DNA of 64,000 nt, from the NCBI GenBank assembly GCA_021736135.1, contig JAIPGO010000008.1, forward strand, positions 1 through 64,000, read 5' to 3'. Below are positions 36,800-45,753 of the stretch, piece after piece (position 1 is the stretch's first letter; every line of letters begins with the position of its first letter). The notes under the pieces are model-generated. The model was not told where the DNA came from. It searched no databases and saw only the letters and a list, made by a program, of their open reading frames with translations. Position numbers and translations under genes: made by a program. The DNA is from Candidatus Cloacimonadota bacterium. GTDB taxonomy: Bacteria > Cloacimonadota > Cloacimonadia > Cloacimonadales > TCS61.

Positions 36800-38524
36800 C
36801 TATTTTATCAGCACCAGTTTGGAGAGTATGCTGCGATTATCCGTGCAGGATTTGAGGAAATAAATTCCGGAAGGAAGTTTCTTTCCCTGTTCATTTTCAC
36901 CATTCCAGACCAGTTCCGGTTCATCAGGAGTAAGTTGTAAGGTTTTCACTTTTTCACCTTTCAGATTATAAATGGCAAAATCTCCGCCGGGCATTTCCCG
37001 TCTGGAATTGTTTAGAAGCCTGATCGTGGTTGACTGCCGAAAGGGATTCGGATAGTTGAAGCACTGCCAGTCTGCCGGGGTTATGTCATCGTCATCATTA
37101 CCTGTAATATGGATTTCTGCAAAACCCGGTATCATATTTTTTGCCGTCACAGTTATTTTAAAGTAATTTCCCTGGAAATCATCATTAATAATGATCCCCG
37201 CACCGGCAGAATCAGTATGATCAGCGGCGATCAGGCTGCCGTTTTCATCTGAAAGGGCAAAATAGACATCAGGAAGCGAGTTAATGATAAAGAGCAGTCC
37301 CGGATTAAGGTAATATTCAAAACTGTAAGCAATTTCCTGCGGTTCTCCCAGGCAAATAGTAAGCGACGGATCTCCCAGCAGTGTGAGGGCATGGATGTGT
37401 CTGGTTTTCAGGTCTTCATTAACGCCGGTTGCACCTTCCACTGCTTTCTGCATTTCATTGATAACTTTGCCGATACTGTCATATTCGGGATGCATTAAAG
37501 CATCAAATAATCCCATTTCATCAGGAGATAATGGCGCAAAAGGATCGTTGCTGCCTGTTGCCACGCGCCAGTTCACATTCAAAAATGTGGTTGTGGCATT
37601 ACCGATATAAGCGACTGCACCTTTATTATCCATTCTTGAAAATGTTTCACCGAAACATTCTTCCACCAGGAATGTTGCGGAACATCAGCCACCGCCCATA
37701 ACGATGGGGTACTTTTGGAAATTATTAAGCTCCTGAAGGTCGGCAATCGTAAAATCCGGAAATTTGAAGCGATAGGCATCAGAATTTCCGATGTAATAAT
37801 AAAAACCGAGACCACTATCTATCTGGTCTTTAATATTCTGCACCAGCGCCAGAGTATCGGGATGCGGATATACATAAGTGATGCCGGTGATGCCATTGGT
37901 ATTGCCGGTATAAGGACTGGGATATGTGTCATTAAAGTAATAATCCCAGCCATAAGAAATGATCGCATTCTGATAACTGGCAAAATCAGGCTTATTATTG
38001 GAAACACCCAGAGCAGAAGATAAATAAGAAACATCCGCACCAGCAAGATATTGATCTCTTTCATACCAGAGCGTTTTATTGATCAGGCTTTGCAGGTCTT
38101 CTTCGGAAGAAATACTAAACCTGCCCACATAAATTTCCGGGATCCGGTTAGATGGAGTTATCTCCCCCATAACGCCATAGACAAGGTCTGAGCAGAGGTT
38201 TCCTGGTCCTGTGGGAAAATCATTAAATTGCGTGGGAACCACATAATCTCCCGCAGTATCACCGATAAGCAGCAGAAAACGGGGAGCAGGTTCCAGAAGA
38301 TCATATTGATCTTCCACCCAGTTGTCGATTTCTTCCAGAGTTGCCGATTCCGCGATATAATCGATATTTATGCCGAATCCTTTGGTGGTTTTCCAGTTAA
38401 TGAACTCAATCAGCGAAGCATTGTTCTGCAAAGCTTCCGGGGCTACGATCAGGAAATTCTCAGCAGCGAAAAGAACTGCTGAAAACAGGGAAATCAAAAG
38501 GATCAGATAACAGCGCAATTTCAT
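36800..38524 (-). CDS. C25-peptidase-like secreted protein with in-frame TGA: candidate selenoprotein
   Basis: One 574-residue frame if the TGA at 37685-37687 (codon 280) is read through. It has AGGAG 7 nt before the ATG and a signal peptide at 1-20. The C25-type fold shows RFLLLIGDTAGDYVVPTQF near 82-100 and IYVGRFSIS near 131-139. The codon-280 region reads YPIVMGGG-(TGA)-CSATF. Against the paralogues' LPFAVISTCATGDF it aligns without gaps: Pro at -7 and Phe at +5 are shared, and the TGA falls on the nucleophile Cys. A Cys follows at 281. Position 247, where C25 enzymes have the dyad His, is Asn (YYYIGNSDAY). After the TGA the frame stays open through CFGETFSRMD, a Gly/Asp-rich domain and a complete sorting domain (YPNPFRQSTTIRL) ending KLVLIK. 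Alternatives are a nonsense-mutated pseudogene or a base-calling error. Sec is inferred from position, frame and the stem-loop. Confidence 0.7.
37650..37684 (-). promoter_or_regulatory. Candidate bacterial SECIS stem-loop after in-frame TGA
   Basis: Reading on the minus strand, the four bases after the TGA are followed by the arm CCGCAACATTC (37680-37670), a 9-nt loop CTGGTGGAA (37669-37661) and the arm GAATGTTTCGG (37660-37650). Ten of eleven pairs form. The loop can tighten through TTCC/GGAA pairing to a UGGU tetraloop. The GG of the loop lies 18-19 nt after the TGA. In known bSECIS elements, such as E. coli fdhF, SelB recognises an apical loop with GGU at about this distance. Everything lies inside the coding frame, as expected for bacteria. 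Confidence 0.6.
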
Positions 38525-38542
38525 GATTCTGCTCCTGGTAAC

Positions 38543-40921
38543 TTATTCATATTTTAAAGATTTAATGGGATTAGAGTTAGCTGTTTTTAAGGTGTGAAAA
38601 CTGATTGTGAGCAAGGCAATGAGTAAGGCTGCAGATCCCGATATAATAAATAAAAGCGGGTTGAGTTTCATCTTGTAGGCAAAATTATTCAACCATAATG
38701 ACAGGGCATACCAGGTCAGGGGCCAGGCGATCAGATTGGAGATCAGCACCCAGCGGGTAAAATCCCTGGTCAAGAGTAATATAACCTGTCTGACCGTGGA
38801 ACCCAGCACCTTGCGAATGCCGATTTCTTTTGTCCTCTGTTCCGTGATGAAAGCAGCCAGGCCAAATAGACCCAGACAGGCGATGATAACGGCAATACCG
38901 GCAAAGACAGCGAGCTTTTCAGCAAAATTATCTTCCTGACGGAATTGCATCATAAAGATATCGTCAAAAGTTCTGCTGCCATAAGTGCCCTCAGGAAATA
39001 TTTCGTTATAAATTGCTTCCATCTGTGCATCCGCGCTTTCCGGGTCATCAGTGCGCACCAGCAGAAATTCATTACGCGGATTATAATGGATGATCATCGG
39101 CTCAATAACTGTTCTGGCATCTCCAAAATGGATGTCTTTTATAATCCCAATGATACTCAGTTCCACGTCGGTGCCGTCTTCCGGCACCCAGATGATCTTT
39201 TTACCTTCGTGAGTATTCCAGCCGGACATCCTGAAGGCGGTTTCATTCATAAGCACGCAAGAGGAGGAATCTGCCTTAGATCCTTTTATAAAATTCCTGC
39301 CGGCAATAAGCTCAATATCCAGACAGCTGAGGAAGTTTTCATCTACGAATATCTCATCGGTCATTATGCCGTATTCATCACTGCGGTGATCAAAGAATAC
39401 TTCAGCAGTCGGCAGGGTTCTTCCCGGCAACTGCCGGATGCGGGTGGCGTTTTTTACCGGAGCAATTTCCAGTATTCTTTCCTTAAAAACATCGGAGCTG
39501 ACGTTTAAATTCTCAGCATCAGTGCAGACTATCATGACGCCGTCCTTTTTATAGCCGAAATTAACTTTCTGCAGGTATTTGATCTGGCTGATCACAATGA
39601 GAACGGCCAGTATCAGAGCAATAGAAATGGAAAATTGCCCGATTACCAGGATGCGCCGCAAAACAACTCCTTTTCTCCCTGATTTAAAAGTGCCCTTCAG
39701 GGTATTGATCGGCTGAAAAGATGAAAGAACAAGTGATGGATATAATCCGGCGATCACTCCGATCAGAATGGCAGCCAGTAATAATCCCGGCAGGATACCG
39801 GCATTTTGTAATACATCAAAGGTAACCGGTTTATCCAGAAACGGCTGCAGCCCGGGCAGGCTTATCTCAATAGCTGCCAGAGCTATGATCATTGCCAGTA
39901 TGGTATATAAAACCGATTCCGAGAGGAACTGCAGGGAAAGCTGTTTTTGACTGGCTCCCACAACTTTGCGGACGCCGACTTCTTTACCTCTTTTGGTGGA
40001 ACGGGCAGTGGAAAGATTGATGAAATTTATGATGGCAATAATCAGAACGAGAATAGCGATCATGATCAAACTGTAAACTATGGAGCTATCGCTCTTATTC
40101 ATGTTAAAGGCATCATACCGGAGCTCGGAGGATTTAAGATGCATATCCAGAAAGGGCTGCATAACGGGAGTGAACATGGGGGTCATGCCGTTTGCTCGGG
40201 CAACTGCGACAATTTTATCTTCCACTTCCTGGGGATTGATGTTATCATTTACCCGGATATATCCGGTCAGGGTCAGGTTTTCCCAGGAATCCCACCACAT
40301 GGGATTCAGAGAAACATTCATAAGCATAATTACTCCATAGCGGAGATGAGTATTAAGGGGAGGATTTTCCACAATACCGGCGACAAATCCGTTTTGCAGA
40401 AAACTGACATCAAGGGCTTTACCCAGCGGATCCTCATCTCCGAATATGGCTTCGGCTGTTTCCTGAGTTAAATATACGGCATTGGGGTCCGAGAGCGGAT
40501 TTTCTTTTTCACCCTGAATGATGTGAGGCCGAAACACACGGAAAAAATCAGGATCTGTCAGCATAGCCAGGCGGAATATCGCCAGCGAATCCGGCATTTC
40601 CAGATCTGCCCGGAGCAGACGCACTCCATATCTGCCAATGCGTGTCGCTGCTTCTATTTCCGGAATGTTTTCTTCCAGCAGACCATATAAAGGACCAATC
40701 GTCACGGCTGAAATCCAGTCTTTGGAATTGTCATTAGATACTACACGGTAAACATTTTCAGCATCTTCTATCTGATGATCAAAGGTGAGATCGTCTATCA
40801 CATATAAACTGATAACAATGCAGATATATATCCCCAGGGCAAAGCCAAGTATGTTAATGAAGGAATAACTCTTATTCTTGATTAAATTTCTGAGCGCCAG
40901 GTATAGATATTGCTTCAGCAT
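38543..40921 (-). CDS. MacB/FtsX-type ABC permease, sixth of the array
   Basis: 792 aa. Sister of the eighth permease, with shared NPMWWDSWENLTLTGYIRV and a MQPFLDMHLKSSELRYD segment. Its FtsX cores read GKEVGVRKVVGASQKQLSLQ and KEIGIRKVLGSTVRQVILLL, then RDFTRWVLISNLIAWPLTWY. It ends NPIKSLKYE. The C25-like gene starts 18 nt downstream. Confidence 0.9.
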   Translation of the reverse strand: MLKQYLYLALRNLIKNKSYSFINILGFALGIYICIVISLYVIDDLTFDHQIEDAENVYRVVSNDNSKDWISAVTIGPLYGLLEENIPEIEAATRIGRYGVRLLRADLEMPDSLAIFRLAMLTDPDFFRVFRPHIIQGEKENPLSDPNAVYLTQETAEAIFGDEDPLGKALDVSFLQNGFVAGIVENPPLNTHLRYGVIMLMNVSLNPMWWDSWENLTLTGYIRVNDNINPQEVEDKIVAVARANGMTPMFTPVMQPFLDMHLKSSELRYDAFNMNKSDSSIVYSLIMIAILVLIIAIINFINLSTARSTKRGKEVGVRKVVGASQKQLSLQFLSESVLYTILAMIIALAAIEISLPGLQPFLDKPVTFDVLQNAGILPGLLLAAILIGVIAGLYPSLVLSSFQPINTLKGTFKSGRKGVVLRRILVIGQFSISIALILAVLIVISQIKYLQKVNFGYKKDGVMIVCTDAENLNVSSDVFKERILEIAPVKNATRIRQLPGRTLPTAEVFFDHRSDEYGIMTDEIFVDENFLSCLDIELIAGRNFIKGSKADSSSCVLMNETAFRMSGWNTHEGKKIIWVPEDGTDVELSIIGIIKDIHFGDARTVIEPMIIHYNPRNEFLLVRTDDPESADAQMEAIYNEIFPEGTYGSRTFDDIFMMQFRQEDNFAEKLAVFAGIAVIIACLGLFGLAAFITEQRTKEIGIRKVLGSTVRQVILLLTRDFTRWVLISNLIAWPLTWYALSLWLNNFAYKMKLNPLLFIISGSAALLIALLTISFHTLKTANSNPIKSLKYE

Positions 40922-40929
40922 GTTAACCC

Positions 40930-43344
40930 CTACTCATACTTCATGGAATCTGCCGGATTAGCATTCGCCGCTTTAACGGTTTGAAATATTATGGCAGTCA
41001 TGGCGATCAGCACGGCGAGAGTTCCTGATATAATAAACGTGAGGAATCCCGGTTCAATGCGGTAGGCAAAGTTTTTGAGCCACTGCCGGGCAACAAACCA
41101 GCCTAAGGGCAGGGCAAAAACATTTGCCAGGGCTACCCACTGAATGAAGTTTACCAGCAAAAGCCGGGTAATCTCTCCTGTGGAAGCACCCAGAACTTTG
41201 CGGATACTGATCTCTTTACGACGCTGATTGATGGCATGACTGGAAAGTCCTAAAAGTCCGAGGCAGGCAACAAAAATGGTGAGAAATGAAAATATCTTCA
41301 CGATGATGCCGGTATTCAGGTCCCGGGCATAAATAGTATTGAACTCATCATCCATAAATATGTAGGAAAAAGGATAATCAGGGAAAAATTCCTGCCATTT
41401 TGTTTCGGCATAAGACAGTGCTTCTTCGATCCTCCCCTTTTCAATTCGGGCAGCAATAATGTTGCCGGGATAACCCGTGACAGGATAAATTATCACCGGT
41501 TCAATATTCTGATGCATGGTAATAAAATGAAAATCTTTCACTACTCCGATTACTTCCACACCCACGGAGTCACCGGAATCGCCATAGATCAACTTGCCGA
41601 CGGGGTCTTCCCAGCCCAGTTGTTGAACTGCCGTCTCGTTGATCAGCACACTGTTTTCATCGGCATTTTCACCTCCTGCCCGGAAATTTCTGCCTTCCAC
41701 TATCTGCATATCAAGAGCTGCTATAAATTCAGGGGTTACGCTGAATGTGCTCCATATCCAGATATCATCGGTGGGAACACCTTCCGGCAGAAGGCCGGTT
41801 CTGCCAAAAGTGCGCCCCGGAATATTACTGCTGGCTCCCACTGTTTTAAATCCACTGAATTCCCGCAAAGAAGCAATGAAATTATCTGCCTGATTGAACA
41901 TCGCCCTGCCGGACATTTCGAACACGGCTACCTGCTCTCTATTATAACCAATATCTTTTTTAGAGATATAGTGCAATTGCTGCTGAATGATCACCGTTAA
42001 CCCGATCAATGCTATGGAAAGGGTAAACTGGAATATAACCAGGATCCGGCGCAGTAATATTCCCTTATCCTGTGACTTGAATGCCCCCATTAAAACCTGG
42101 ACGGGTTTATACCGGGAAAGCACAAAAGCCGGATACAATCCTGCCAGGATGCCAATGAAAAGACAGATTGCCAGCAAAGAAACTCCAACCAGCCGTAACT
42201 GTAAACCACCCAGAATTATCTGAGAACCGGAAATACTGTTCAAAAAAGGTAAGGTCAGTTCCAGCAGGGGAATTGCCAGAATTATAGCCAGAATGGTAAT
42301 GCCCAGAGATTCACCAAGGAACTGCATACGAAGCTGACTGCGCAGGGATCCCACCACTTTGCGGATGCCTACCTCTCTCGCGCGCTGCAGACTGCAGGCA
42401 GTGGAAAGATTCATATAGTTTACGGCGGCAATGATCAGGATCAGTAAAGCAATAATGGCAAAAATATAAATATTTTTTATATCGCCCTTGTTAGCTATTC
42501 TATCAAATATAACGTCTGTGGAATGAAGATGAACATCTTTTAGAGCCTGCAATGTAATGGTGAAGTTTTCCTCGACATCATGTTCTCTGGTAAAGGCGGT
42601 AATTCTCTCCTCGAGCCCCGTAAGATCAGCATTGGGGCTGGCAAGCATATAAGTGGGCATGGCGATCATCTGCCATTCTTCCAGCCAGATGGGTCTGGTA
42701 TCGTTCTCCCGCTGTTGCGCTCTTGCCAGTGCTGCAAAGGTGGAAAGAGAAGCCAGGGCATCGAAAGTAAAATGCGTATTCCCCGGCAGATCTGGCATTA
42801 CTCCCGTCACAGTAACTTCAATGCCATCGACCTTAATTGCTTTCCCCATTGCTTCTTCTTCTCCGAAGACAGCATGTGCCAGCTTTTCAGTGAATATGAC
42901 ACTATAAGGTTCTGCTAAAGCCGTTTGAGCATCACCTTTCAGGAGTGGAAAATCAAATATTGAGAGAAAATTGGCATCGGCAGCTCTCACTTCTTTAGCA
43001 TAGATTCCCGGTTCATCACCGATCTGCATCAGCATTTTGCGTCCGCCGGATATGCGCGTGGCAGCCTCTATTTCAGGGAAATTTTCTGCCAAAACTGTTC
43101 CCAGAGGAGGCATGGTTATGCCTACTCTCTGTTTATTCGTGCCCAGTGCGGCATCAATGGTCAAAACGCGATATATCCGATCAGCTTTGGAAAACATTTT
43201 TTCAAAAGAAAATTCATAATTTATAAAAAGCATTATCAGTAAGCAGGCGGTTACACCAATGGCTAATCCCAGAATATTGATCAGTGAATATAATTTATTC
43301 CTCAAAATATTACGGAACGCGGTTTTTAGATAATTCAGCAGCAT
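40930..43344 (-). CDS. MacB/FtsX-type ABC permease, fifth of the array
   Basis: 804 aa. The TM1 region reads NILGLAIGVTACLLIMLFI. The cores are AREVGIRKVVGSLRSQLRMQ and KEISIRKVLGASTGEITRLL, followed by NFIQWVALANVFALPLGWF, and the protein ends NPADSMKYE. The first periplasmic domain contains a loop around AALARAQQRENDTRP not obvious in its neighbours, which would fit substrate-specific divergence. Confidence 0.9.
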   Translation of the reverse strand: MLLNYLKTAFRNILRNKLYSLINILGLAIGVTACLLIMLFINYEFSFEKMFSKADRIYRVLTIDAALGTNKQRVGITMPPLGTVLAENFPEIEAATRISGGRKMLMQIGDEPGIYAKEVRAADANFLSIFDFPLLKGDAQTALAEPYSVIFTEKLAHAVFGEEEAMGKAIKVDGIEVTVTGVMPDLPGNTHFTFDALASLSTFAALARAQQRENDTRPIWLEEWQMIAMPTYMLASPNADLTGLEERITAFTREHDVEENFTITLQALKDVHLHSTDVIFDRIANKGDIKNIYIFAIIALLILIIAAVNYMNLSTACSLQRAREVGIRKVVGSLRSQLRMQFLGESLGITILAIILAIPLLELTLPFLNSISGSQIILGGLQLRLVGVSLLAICLFIGILAGLYPAFVLSRYKPVQVLMGAFKSQDKGILLRRILVIFQFTLSIALIGLTVIIQQQLHYISKKDIGYNREQVAVFEMSGRAMFNQADNFIASLREFSGFKTVGASSNIPGRTFGRTGLLPEGVPTDDIWIWSTFSVTPEFIAALDMQIVEGRNFRAGGENADENSVLINETAVQQLGWEDPVGKLIYGDSGDSVGVEVIGVVKDFHFITMHQNIEPVIIYPVTGYPGNIIAARIEKGRIEEALSYAETKWQEFFPDYPFSYIFMDDEFNTIYARDLNTGIIVKIFSFLTIFVACLGLLGLSSHAINQRRKEISIRKVLGASTGEITRLLLVNFIQWVALANVFALPLGWFVARQWLKNFAYRIEPGFLTFIISGTLAVLIAMTAIIFQTVKAANANPADSMKYE

Positions 43345-43353
43345 ATTATACTC

Positions 43354-45747
43354 CTACTCGTATTTAAGAGTTTTTACCGGATTATTATTCGCGGTAATTA
43401 TAGATTGAACACAAATGGTCAACAGGGTTAAACCAAATAGAATAACCCCGGATAAGAGGAAGATATCCCAGGAAATCCTGACTCTGTAAGCATAATGGGC
43501 AAGCCATTTTTCGACAAAGTAAATGGCAAGAGGCACTCCGAGAAAAAAAGAAATCATAACAAGCCGGAAATGGCTGCCGGAAAGCAGTGATATGATATTA
43601 CTAACTGAAGCGCCTAAAGCCCTTCTTATACTGATTTCCTTTTTTCGGCGGTTATTCAGCCAGAGCAGGATACCCAGAAATCCCAGATTCGCGGTTATAA
43701 TAGCGATAATCGAGAAAATTTCAGAGATTTTGCTGATTGTCATATCGCTGTAATAAAACTCATTAAGTTTCATTTTCAGGGAAAAAAACTCAAATGCGCT
43801 TTCAGGAGCATAATTATTCCATATTTCATTAATTCTGGTAAATATGCCGTTATTAGCCCCCGGAATCAGTCTTACAGCAATATAATCAGTAAGGGAAGCC
43901 TGCCGGCTTTCCCATATCTGTTTGATAATCAACGGTTTTGCTTGTTCATGCAGCGATTCAAAATTGAAATCTGCAATTACTCCTATGATCTTTAATTTTC
44001 CCCAGCCCTGATGATATATGTTTTTACCTATTGCTTCACGGTTATCCCAGCCTTGCTGACGGGCATAATTTTCATTAATGAGAATTGATTCATCAATATC
44101 TGTTTTAAATTCCGGCAGGAAATCACGCCCCGCCGTAATTCTCAGGTCAAGTGTTTTCACAAAATCATCCCGAACCAGATAAAAGGGGAGCATTTCTCCG
44201 GCACTGGTTACATTGGTAGAAAAAGCTTCCTTAATATGATCGATCCCTGCAATAGAACGCATCCCGGTGGCACTGACCGTTTCGGGTTCCGCTTTCAAAG
44301 CATTGAGGAATTGCTGGTAATTTTCACCCGCCAGCGGTGTATTATTTACCGGAAAGATATAAATATTATCCTTATCATAATTCACATTGTAATTTTCTAT
44401 AAATGATATTTGCCGGGAAAATATTATGGAACTAATGATCAACACCGTTGCTATTGTCAACTGGATTATAACCAGTATTTTTTTCCAGCCTGATTCCCGG
44501 CTGCAGCAACGGAACCTTGCCGGTGTTTCTGACAGTTTCACTGCCGAAACTGCCAGGGCTGGTTGAATATTGATGATTAATGATACCAGATAGCCTCCAG
44601 CCAGGAATAATAAAATAGTCTGGAAGTTCCAGAAGGAATTGTAATTTTGAAAAACTTCAGCTAATCTGCTGAGCTGGGGCAATATAAGTTCCAGAGCTGC
44701 CAAAGAAGCCAGGAGGGCCAGCGTGCATACGATAAAAGATTCAGCCAGAAATTGACAGAAAATATAGCTTCTTTTCGCGCCCATAATGCGTCTTAGATTG
44801 TTGGACCATGTCCTTTGCCGGTGGATTGCCAGGCTGAGATTGATGTAGTTTATTGACGCAACCAGCATCAGAAAAATACCGGTAAGCAGAAGAACATGCA
44901 TAGTTTTCAGGTTACCGCTCCTTTCAATCTCATCATCCAGTTGCCCATAGAAATGGATATCTTTTAAGGGTTGTAACCGAAAATCTGCTCTTTCCAGTTG
45001 CTCCACAGAAAAGTGATTTTCCAGGATTTGCCGGAAACCGGCTTCCAGTCTACTTTTATCATCTGTACCCGCCAGTAGATATAAATAACAGAAATTTTCA
45101 TGGGGATTTTCAATATCCTGTTTCCAGGGCATAGCTTCCAGAGTGGAAAAGGAAGCGATAAAATCAGGATGAAGATGCGATTGTCGGGGGAAATCACGGA
45201 ACACGCCGCTTACGGTTAATACATAACTGTTATTGACGGTCAGTGATTTATCAATCGCACCTTCATTCCCAAAATATACTGCTGCTGTGGACTCGGATAT
45301 TATCACTTGCCCTGGTGCAGATAAAGCAGCCTTCGGATTGCCTTCCATAAATTCAAGATCGAATATTTCCATAAAGGATGGGTCGGCATAAAACAGGTTC
45401 TCTTCATTAAAAGTAATCTCTTCATATCTTACGTTAAATCCCAGTCCCCAGTAATGCCAGAGTCGACTTGCCTTCTCGAATACTTCCGGATTTCCGGAAC
45501 AAAAACTTTCGGCAAGAAATGCGGGGCAGCTTCCTTCCTGCACCTCATTCCCTGTTCTGATGACCCTGTATATCTGTTCAGCTTTGCTGTTATACATATC
45601 ATAACAGCATTCATTACGGCAATATACCGCAATTAAAAAGACGCATACGAAACTTAGAGTTAATCCCGCGATATTAATCAGAGCAAGAAGCTTGTTCTTG
45701 CGCAGATTTCTGAATGCCGTAAGCAGGTAACTCCAGATCATGATCAT
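43354..45747 (-). CDS. MacB/FtsX-type ABC permease, fourth of the array, divergent
   Basis: 797 aa and the most divergent full-length member. The first FtsX core motif, EVGIRKV-GA in the others, is replaced by RQRTWSNNLRRIMGAKRSYI, and several Cys residues appear near TM1 (VAVYCRNECCYD with AVYCRNE near 39). The second core is kept (KKEISIRRALGASVSNIISL), and the end is NPVKTLKYE. Two in-frame ATGs (45747, 45741) are possible starts, both after AGGAA. Loss of the first motif may change coupling to the ATPase on one half (inference from the family's coupling-helix position). Confidence 0.87.
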   Translation of the reverse strand: MIMIWSYLLTAFRNLRKNKLLALINIAGLTLSFVCVFLIAVYCRNECCYDMYNSKAEQIYRVIRTGNEVQEGSCPAFLAESFCSGNPEVFEKASRLWHYWGLGFNVRYEEITFNEENLFYADPSFMEIFDLEFMEGNPKAALSAPGQVIISESTAAVYFGNEGAIDKSLTVNNSYVLTVSGVFRDFPRQSHLHPDFIASFSTLEAMPWKQDIENPHENFCYLYLLAGTDDKSRLEAGFRQILENHFSVEQLERADFRLQPLKDIHFYGQLDDEIERSGNLKTMHVLLLTGIFLMLVASINYINLSLAIHRQRTWSNNLRRIMGAKRSYIFCQFLAESFIVCTLALLASLAALELILPQLSRLAEVFQNYNSFWNFQTILLFLAGGYLVSLIINIQPALAVSAVKLSETPARFRCCSRESGWKKILVIIQLTIATVLIISSIIFSRQISFIENYNVNYDKDNIYIFPVNNTPLAGENYQQFLNALKAEPETVSATGMRSIAGIDHIKEAFSTNVTSAGEMLPFYLVRDDFVKTLDLRITAGRDFLPEFKTDIDESILINENYARQQGWDNREAIGKNIYHQGWGKLKIIGVIADFNFESLHEQAKPLIIKQIWESRQASLTDYIAVRLIPGANNGIFTRINEIWNNYAPESAFEFFSLKMKLNEFYYSDMTISKISEIFSIIAIITANLGFLGILLWLNNRRKKEISIRRALGASVSNIISLLSGSHFRLVMISFFLGVPLAIYFVEKWLAHYAYRVRISWDIFLLSGVILFGLTLLTICVQSIITANNNPVKTLKYE

Positions 45748-45753
45748 CTATTC

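Noticed and set aside
36800-37666. Separate 288-residue gene with a GTG start
   Set aside because: It is in the same frame as the upstream half and starts in the middle of a conserved fold. There is no ribosome-binding site before the GTG. It is better read as the continuation past the in-frame TGA.
36800-38524. General recoding of TGA as a sense codon in this genome
   Set aside because: TGA ends other genes here, for example the YfhO gene at 7716-7718, so TGA is a normal stop codon. Only context-dependent readthrough would fit.
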